Shown here: piece by piece, positions 5,871 to 11,662 of the stretch
How the letters are laid out: the number at the start of each line of letters is the position of its first letter
Numbering within the stretch: the stretch's first letter is position 1
DNA from: Solobacterium sp.
GTDB taxonomy: Bacteria > Bacillota_I > Bacilli_A > Erysipelotrichales > Erysipelotrichaceae
Direction of reading: 5' to 3'
Length of the DNA: 11,662 nucleotides
NCBI GenBank assembly: GCA_016284975.1
Contig: JAEEPV010000371.1
Span: forward strand, 1-11,662
Program-made: the position numbers and the translations under genes
Notes under the pieces: generated by a model
Database searches by the model: none
Told to the model about the DNA's origin: nothing
Seen by the model: the letters and a program-made list of their open reading frames with translations, nothing else

Positions 5871-7208
5871 ATGGCAGTTGATTCAAACTTTTTCATTCAC
5901 GAAGATGATCGCGCAGCATTGGAAGCGCTGAAGGCAATACCGGGATTTACCCCTTTTATCAAGGCATTCATGAAGACCTGGAACGAAACGCAGTTCCGGA
6001 TCCTGAATATGTCTTCCCGGGTCCGTCTTTCCGAAGAACAGCTTCCAAAGTACTATGCGATGCTGGATCCGATCTGTAAAACCCTTGGCATTGAAAAACC
6101 GGAACTGTATCTGGAGATGAATGTAGTGCCAAACTCATATACCTACGGGGATACGGATCCGTTCATCGTTCTTACTTCCGGACTGATCGAATGTCTGCCC
6201 GATGAACTGATTCCTACGGTTCTCGCACACGAGTGCGGTCATATTGCCTGCCACCATACGCTGTATCGGACTATGGGGCAGATGATCCTCGGCTCTGCAG
6301 TGATGCTGCTGCCGGGAATCGGCACACTGATCTCCCTTCCCCTGAAGATCGCATTTGCATACTGGATGCGATGTTCTGAATTCTCCGCAGACCGTGCAGC
6401 CGTAATCTGCGACGGAAGCCCGGACAAAGTAATTGAACTCTGTATGCGTCTTTCTGGTTATTCCAAACAAATCGAAGATACGGCGAGTACAGATCAGTTC
6501 CTCAAACAGGCTCTGGAATACAAAGAACTTCTGAAAGATGATGTGTTTAACCAGTCCCTGGAATTCATGTTACTGGCAGGACAGAGTCATCCTTTGACCG
6601 CAGTACGTGCCTATGAGGCAAATGAATGGGGAAAATCGGATGCCGTTCGAATCCTGAATGAGTACCTGATTGAAAAAGATCGCGGTATTACCCCGCAGCG
6701 GGTTCCGGTTGCAGGAGATGCTTCCTCCTTTATCGGTACCGATAAAGAGGAAACCATCCGTCAGCTTCGTGATGCGGGCTTTACTTCCATCGAAACTTCC
6801 CGCATCAAAGAAACAACTACCGGCGCAAAGCCCGGTACCATTACTGCAATTTCCATTGCAGGAAACAGCACCTTCCAGCCACTCAGCTGGTTCCCCTATG
6901 ATGCGCCAGTCGTCATCAACTTCTACGAACCGCTGAATGAAGAGGAACTGCAGGCACTTCATCCCGGAGAGATCCGTGTACCGTTCTCCGCATCTTCCTG
7001 CATCGGACGTTCCTGGCAGACCGTATGCAAAGAACTTGCCCAGGCCGGTTTCCGCGATATCGTAACCGTCCGCACGAATGCATCCAGACCGTTCCTGTCC
7101 CGTGAAGATGCCGTCAAAAAGATTACAATCGCAGGCAGCGAATCGTTTGAAAAAGATGACTGGTTCCGACCGGACGTATCGGTACGGGTCACTCACTACG
7201 GCTCCTGA
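5871..7208 (+). CDS. M48-family zinc metallopeptidase with C-terminal PASTA-like modules
   Basis: A 445-residue M48 (HtpX/Ste24-related) peptidase. The zinc site is HECGH (120-124), with Glu170 in SEFSADR as third ligand. The preceding VPNSYTYG (86-93) and LTSGLI (101-106) are typical of the fold. A hydrophobic hairpin (about 136-164) lies between the two zinc motifs. The N-terminal membrane helices of HtpX are absent and there is no signal peptide. After an alpha-helical middle region come two related PASTA-like modules (about 286-353 and 374-443). Each has a (A/Q)AGF turn, a central I-x-I-A-G strand and a final WF-x-x-D-x-x-V strand. AGGAGG (5855-5860) lies ten bases before the ATG. It is monocistronic and converges on the zinc-ribbon gene. 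A protein-quality role is inferred; the substrate is unknown. Confidence 0.92.
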   Translation: MAVDSNFFIHEDDRAALEALKAIPGFTPFIKAFMKTWNETQFRILNMSSRVRLSEEQLPKYYAMLDPICKTLGIEKPELYLEMNVVPNSYTYGDTDPFIVLTSGLIECLPDELIPTVLAHECGHIACHHTLYRTMGQMILGSAVMLLPGIGTLISLPLKIAFAYWMRCSEFSADRAAVICDGSPDKVIELCMRLSGYSKQIEDTASTDQFLKQALEYKELLKDDVFNQSLEFMLLAGQSHPLTAVRAYEANEWGKSDAVRILNEYLIEKDRGITPQRVPVAGDASSFIGTDKEETIRQLRDAGFTSIETSRIKETTTGAKPGTITAISIAGNSTFQPLSWFPYDAPVVINFYEPLNEEELQALHPGEIRVPFSASSCIGRSWQTVCKELAQAGFRDIVTVRTNASRPFLSREDAVKKITIAGSESFEKDDWFRPDVSVRVTHYGS

Positions 7209-7219
7209 TAAATATTCAG

Positions 7220-7284
7220 GGCTGTAACAAACAGGTGAATTGAGAAACAGAATTCTCAGGGGCCCTGGAGTTACAGCCTTTTTT
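7220..7284 (+). terminator. Terminator of the M48 peptidase gene
   Basis: GGCTGTAAC (7220-7228) pairs with GTTACAGCC (7270-7278) and is followed by six Ts. The 41-base loop is itself structured: TGAGAA and TTCTCA can pair. In addition CAGGGC (7217-7222) can pair with GCCCTG (7262-7267), competing with the base of the main stem. Confidence 0.75.
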
Positions 7285-7291
7285 AAATTCG

Positions 7292-7316
7292 AAAAAGCCC
7301 GTCGTAAGACAGGCTT
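7292..7316 (-). terminator. Terminator of the zinc-ribbon gene
   Basis: Read leftward, AAGCCTGTC (7316-7308) pairs over 9 bp with GACGGGCTT (7303-7295), with one wobble and a four-base loop. A run of five Ts (7296-7292) follows. It lies 5 bp past the stop codon of the minus-strand gene. Confidence 0.85.
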
Positions 7317-7320
7317 CACT

Positions 7321-8781
7321 TCAGTTCATAGTCAGAGCTGCTTTGTTCAGTTTTGTGGCGATCCGCAGGTTAACTTCATTAAAGAGCAATGCTTCTTCGG
7401 TTGACAGTTCCTTCTCATCGATCTTATCAATCGCTGCCTCCCATTCTGCCAGTTTTCCCATGAGTGAGAGATAGTCGGTCATCATTGCCATGGAATTGTC
7501 GGAATTCTGGTATTTGATCATGAAATCGATGTACTGATCATAAAACGCTTCATACTCTTCCATGGTTTTGCGGAATTCCGGGCGGATTCCGGAAGCCGGA
7601 GCTTTTTCTGCCTCCGGGGTCGGTTCCGTGGTTGGTTCTGCAGTCGGTTCAGGTTCTTCCGGCTCCACAGTTTCTTCCGGCACTTCGGTTGTTTCCGACT
7701 CCGGAGTTTCTTCCCTGGGTGCCCGAAGCGTAATATGCATGGTATTGCGGCCATTGTCATCAATCTGAACGGAATAACCCGCTTCATTATTTCCCCGGAA
7801 ATCCGTTTCATCCCGACGATAATCAATCTGAAAGCCTGCTTCCAGCACAGCATCCACGTAGGAACGATAAGCATCTTTGTTTACATTCCCGATCAGGATC
7901 TCCAGATGCTCGGAACTCTCTTCTTCTATAATTCCGTGATTGGATGGAGGCTGCGGAAGCAGCTGTGACAATTCATTGATCGGCCACTTCAGTTCATTCA
8001 TCTGGATCGGCGCCTCCGCCTGAATCACCATCCGGCTTTCCTGACGGTCATACTCCAGATTCAGATAATATCCGTCGGTATCGTATGCCTCATAGGCATC
8101 CTGTTCATTCACATCATTATTAAATGTCTTTTTACAGGCGGAAAGATAATTCCGATAGTCGTTTTCCTTTGTTTTTTCCACTACGATCTTAAATGTATCA
8201 GAAGTGCTCAGAACAATCCGTCCATAAGAAGATGCCGGTTTCGGCAGCCGGGACGCAATTTCTGTCTCGGGCCAGACATATTTCTCATATGTCTGGGTAC
8301 TCATCAGCATCATATAAGGCACCACAAGTACACAGGCAATCAGTGTCATCACAAACGGCGGTACCTTCACTCCTTTAATGGTCTGTATATGACCGGTTGA
8401 AATCAACCAGGAAACCCCCAGAATCACGATTTGTATGAGCGCAATCACCCCTGCCAGAATCTTATGATTCATAAACGCGCTCAGCATTCCAAGCGCACAG
8501 ACGACCATGAATCCAATCATGAATTTTCCGGTCTTGCCGTGTTTGAACTGTTCGATCTTCTCCGCTTCTTCCTTTTGAAGCTGTTCACGATGTTTCCGGT
8601 CTTCCAGTTCTGCACGTTTGATCTTTGCCTCATCCCGGATATTGATCGTTGTTTCTTTCTTTTCAATTCCTGCATCCACATGCGAAGTCTTTCCGCAGTA
8701 AGGACAGGTAACTTCAGTATCCCCTTCTTTCGCTTCAAGATGCCCGCTGCAGTATGGACACTCCATTTTGATCAGTCTCAT
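7321..8781 (-). CDS. Zinc-ribbon membrane protein with tandem extracellular domains
   Basis: A 486-residue protein of a type found in Bacillota and often annotated as zinc-ribbon or DUF6591; that label is from memory. A zinc ribbon uses CPYC (8-11) and CPYC (26-29). A charged coiled coil (about 45-80) and three membrane segments (about 86-104, 109-127, 141-160) follow. Two tandem copies of one domain come next (about 170-257 and 266-355), opening with WPETEIASRLPKP and WPINELSQLLPQP and ending in AEAP and LRAP. A Pro/Glu/Thr-rich linker (356-395) leads to a helical C-terminal domain (about 398-485). With three membrane segments and a cytosolic zinc ribbon, the duplicated part would be outside. 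GGGAGG sits five bases before the ATG. Candidate MerR-type promoter elements lie just upstream. No enzymatic motif is seen; a sensor or envelope role is inferred. Confidence 0.85.
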   Translation of the reverse strand: MRLIKMECPYCSGHLEAKEGDTEVTCPYCGKTSHVDAGIEKKETTINIRDEAKIKRAELEDRKHREQLQKEEAEKIEQFKHGKTGKFMIGFMVVCALGMLSAFMNHKILAGVIALIQIVILGVSWLISTGHIQTIKGVKVPPFVMTLIACVLVVPYMMLMSTQTYEKYVWPETEIASRLPKPASSYGRIVLSTSDTFKIVVEKTKENDYRNYLSACKKTFNNDVNEQDAYEAYDTDGYYLNLEYDRQESRMVIQAEAPIQMNELKWPINELSQLLPQPPSNHGIIEEESSEHLEILIGNVNKDAYRSYVDAVLEAGFQIDYRRDETDFRGNNEAGYSVQIDDNGRNTMHITLRAPREETPESETTEVPEETVEPEEPEPTAEPTTEPTPEAEKAPASGIRPEFRKTMEEYEAFYDQYIDFMIKYQNSDNSMAMMTDYLSLMGKLAEWEAAIDKIDEKELSTEEALLFNEVNLRIATKLNKAALTMN

Positions 8782-8805
8782 TTCTGCCTCCCTACATTTC
8801 TTTCA

Positions 8806-8836
8806 ACGGTAACGCTGTTCCCGCGGGAACGGTCAA
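8806..8836 (-). promoter_or_regulatory. Candidate MerR-type promoter and operator of the zinc-ribbon gene
   Basis: Read leftward: -35 TTGACC (8836-8831), a 19 bp spacer containing the perfect 14 bp palindrome GTTCCCGCGGGAAC (8830-8817), then a weak -10 TACCGT (8811-8806). A 19 bp spacer holding a dyad is the hallmark of promoters that MerR-family activators untwist, and a MerR-family gene ends 20 bp upstream. The predicted start near 8799 leaves a short leader with the GGGAGG site. ACCGTT is also directly repeated on both sides of the palindrome. The -10 matches only three of six positions. Confidence 0.5.
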
Positions 8837-8855
8837 GCCGGAATAAAATCAGATT

Positions 8856-9236
8856 TCATTCCAGCTCCCGGATCAGCTCTTTCAGCCGTCCGATCTGTAC
8901 GGCACATTGTTTTTGTTTCTGTTTCAGCCGATCCAGTGCCTGATTCAGAATGACGGCAGGATTACTGCATTCTTCCGACAGCAGTATACGGATTTCCTGA
9001 ATTGTCAGTCCTGCCCTTCGATAATCCAATATCGTTCTCAACCGTTCAACCGCCTCGGTGTCATATACTTTGAAATTCTGTACACCTACCCGTTCCGTCG
9101 GCCTGAGCAGGCCTGACCGATCGTAGTAGAACAGGGTTTTGCGGGTGATCTGAAACAGTTCACATAAATCTCCCACCGTATAGTGATGATTTGATTCCGT
9201 CACATTCTTCACAGGCAGCGTTCCTTCCGCATTCAT
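8856..9236 (-). CDS. MerR-family transcriptional regulator
   Basis: A 126-residue DNA-binding protein. The winged helix-turn-helix spans about 19-87: YTVGDLCELF opens it, TRKTLFYYDRSGLLRPTER is the recognition helix and wing start, and the second helical pair ends in LTIQEIRILL. A coiled-coil dimerisation helix (about 94-126, rich in K, Q, R and L) completes it. There is no effector-binding domain after it, as in the small MerR group. Cys25, Cys90 and Cys111 are scattered and do not form a standard metal motif. The ATG at 9236 has only GTAGG directly before it; a GTG at 9212, nine bases after GGAAGGA, is an alternative start giving 118 residues. It lies 74 bp upstream of the zinc-ribbon gene on the same strand and is its likely regulator. 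Confidence 0.9.
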   Translation of the reverse strand: MNAEGTLPVKNVTESNHHYTVGDLCELFQITRKTLFYYDRSGLLRPTERVGVQNFKVYDTEAVERLRTILDYRRAGLTIQEIRILLSEECSNPAVILNQALDRLKQKQKQCAVQIGRLKELIRELE

Positions 9237-9577
9237 CCTACGCAGAGAAAAACGTCATGGATATGCCCAAAATGTTTCCAAAAAAATGCTTTCTGCGGCT
9301 TTTCCGTTTGGATTTCCTTCCATTCTGATTATTAAAAAAACTTCCGCTTCTCCAGATCATTTCACAGATCCATTTGATTCGAAAGTTCTTCAATTATCCA
9401 ACTATAGTGTTTCCTCGCTGCTGAGACAGACCGGAAGCCGACAGTCTCTGCCGGCTCCTTCAGCCGCTCTTCTGCGGCAACGGCATCGCCCAAACATCCT
9501 CTGGCAGTCGATGGTTCGTGCCGCACAGCGTCCGGCCATTCTTTACAGCGGACCGGTGTACGTACCAAACAAGGCCG
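9237..9577 (-). other. 341 bp region without a convincing gene
   Basis: Between the phospho-beta-glucosidase and the MerR gene the DNA changes from GC-rich (about 9420-9577) to AT-rich with A/T runs (about 9237-9420). The GC-rich part holds two hairpins: AGCCG/CGGCT (9436-9456, with an inner CAG/CTG) and GCCGC/GCGGC (9463-9478). Neither has a T-tail, and no terminator for the glucosidase gene is visible. The glucosidase frame stays open for 71 more codons after its stop, and a plus-strand frame (9286-9690) also runs through. Neither has a ribosome site or recognisable protein pattern. No clear MerR-gene promoter is seen. Confidence 0.5.
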
Positions 9578-11080
<1,503 letters not shown>

Positions 11081-11587
11081 TCAGCCATTCCGGATTGTCC
11101 GGACCATCTCTTCAATTCGATCCGCCACATCCATAACCTGATCTTCTGCCGTCAGCAATACCTCATTCCATTCCGGCGCATAATCATGTTCCGTCCACCA
11201 CAGGTGCATTTTGGCATCCGTCAGCTCATCCCGGTTTGCCTTGGTATCTCGCCTGGAAAGTGTTTCTTCAAATGGCAGATCATAATACCAGGAGAGAATC
11301 TGGTCTCCATACAGTTCCCGGGTATAGGAAAACAGTTCACGATACCAGTCCGCCTTCATAATACCTTCCAGAATGACAATCTCTGCATTTTCATGTCCGT
11401 ATTCCAGCATTCGTTTCAGTAATGGTATGGATTTGGGATTCGGCTCATCTTTTACATGAAGAATTTCCCGTCTGATAACATCCTGTGAAAGCCGCATCGT
11501 ACCACGGCCAAAACGTCTCTGAAGTTCTTTTGCAAGTGTAGTTTTTCCGCTGCAGGAATTCCCGCGGATTGTTATCAGCAGTTTCAT
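11081..11587 (-). CDS. P-loop kinase (zeta-toxin/small-molecule kinase-like)
   Basis: A 168-residue nucleotide-binding protein of the P-loop kinase class, commonly annotated only as 'kinase' in Bacillota. Walker A is GNSCSGKTT (9-17). LSQDVIRREIL (33-43) supplies the likely catalytic Asp36 and the substrate-side arginines, VILEG (71-75) is the Walker-B-like strand, and SRRDTK (111-116) is a probable lid. A conserved-looking WW pair is at 130-131. The real phosphate acceptor is unknown. I chose the ATG at 11587, since the protein then starts at the first beta-strand (MKLLITIRG) and GGGAG (11601-11597) lies nine bases upstream; the in-frame ATG at 11608 lacks a site. The glucosidase follows after 42 bp, so a sugar-related role is possible but inferred. 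Confidence 0.87.
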   Translation of the reverse strand: MKLLITIRGNSCSGKTTLAKELQRRFGRGTMRLSQDVIRREILHVKDEPNPKSIPLLKRMLEYGHENAEIVILEGIMKADWYRELFSYTRELYGDQILSWYYDLPFEETLSRRDTKANRDELTDAKMHLWWTEHDYAPEWNEVLLTAEDQVMDVADRIEEMVRTIRNG

Positions 11588-11601
11588 AACCTGAATCTCC
11601 C

Positions 11602-11619
11602 ATATCATTCATATGATAT
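11602..11619 (-). promoter_or_regulatory. Inverted repeat upstream of the kinase gene
   Basis: ATATCAT (11602-11608) and ATGATAT (11613-11619) form a perfect 7 bp inverted repeat around a four-base spacer, just upstream of the ribosome site of the kinase gene. Its place in the presumed leader or promoter of the kinase-glucosidase operon suggests an operator. AT-rich repeats of this length can also be chance. The promoter itself is not clear in the 43 bp to the window edge, although a TACAAT and a TATAGT box occur there on the minus strand. Confidence 0.35.
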
Positions 11620-11662
11620 TTCGTAAAACTATAGTTCCATTGTACTAAAATTACTTTGTATA

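Noticed and set aside
8817-8830. GTTCCCGCGGGAAC as terminator of the MerR gene
   Set aside because: No loop or T-tract follows on the minus strand; its position in a 19 bp promoter spacer fits an operator better.
9362-9577. C-terminal extension of the glucosidase by stop-codon read-through
   Set aside because: The enzyme already has its full family length and natural C-terminus. The open frame after TAG shows no conserved motif, so it is more likely chance; kept only as part of a low-interest finding.

Overview
The window looks like chromosomal DNA of a low- to mid-GC Gram-positive bacterium (Bacillota). The families and the C-terminal tail of the L,D-transpeptidase suggest a gut or oral Erysipelotrichia- or Clostridia-like lineage. 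Support comes from strong AGGAGG-type ribosome sites, U-tailed hairpin terminators, a CIRCE operator and an L,D-transpeptidase. The lineage is inferred from family flavour, not computed. I see no rRNA, tRNA, CRISPR array, insertion sequence or phage gene.

Left part (1-2800). An AT-rich, gene-poor 458 bp carries a promoter and ribosome site pointing left out of the window, plus a start-less coding-like remnant on the minus strand. A nearly perfect CIRCE element (HrcA operator) follows. It sits in the leader of ftsH, whose 3' end overlaps a small MORN-repeat gene by 41 bp. A terminator closes this heat-shock-type pair.

Middle, plus strand (2800-7290). A membrane-anchored YdcF/DUF218 protein and a membrane-anchored L,D-transpeptidase with an Ig-like stalk form a probable cell-envelope pair. 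Next come an unrecognised 113-residue protein with its own terminator and a 230 bp regulatory gap. That gap holds an orphan minus-strand terminator and an inverted repeat beside a TATAAT box. An M48 metallopeptidase with two C-terminal PASTA-like modules follows. Converging genes are separated by two back-to-back terminators.

Right part, minus strand (7290-11662). In transcription order: a P-loop small-molecule kinase, a GH1 6-phospho-beta-glucosidase, a 341 bp stretch with no convincing gene, a MerR-family regulator, and a zinc-ribbon membrane protein with a duplicated extracellular domain. The gap between the MerR gene and the zinc-ribbon gene contains a -35 box, a perfect 14 bp palindrome and a weak -10 at 19 bp spacing. 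This is the classic layout of a MerR-controlled promoter.

Overall the window is rich in protein-quality and envelope functions (FtsH, M48, YdcF, L,D-transpeptidase) next to a small carbohydrate operon. The most interesting signals are regulatory: HrcA control of ftsH plus a MORN protein, and a candidate MerR switch for a zinc-ribbon sensor-like protein.
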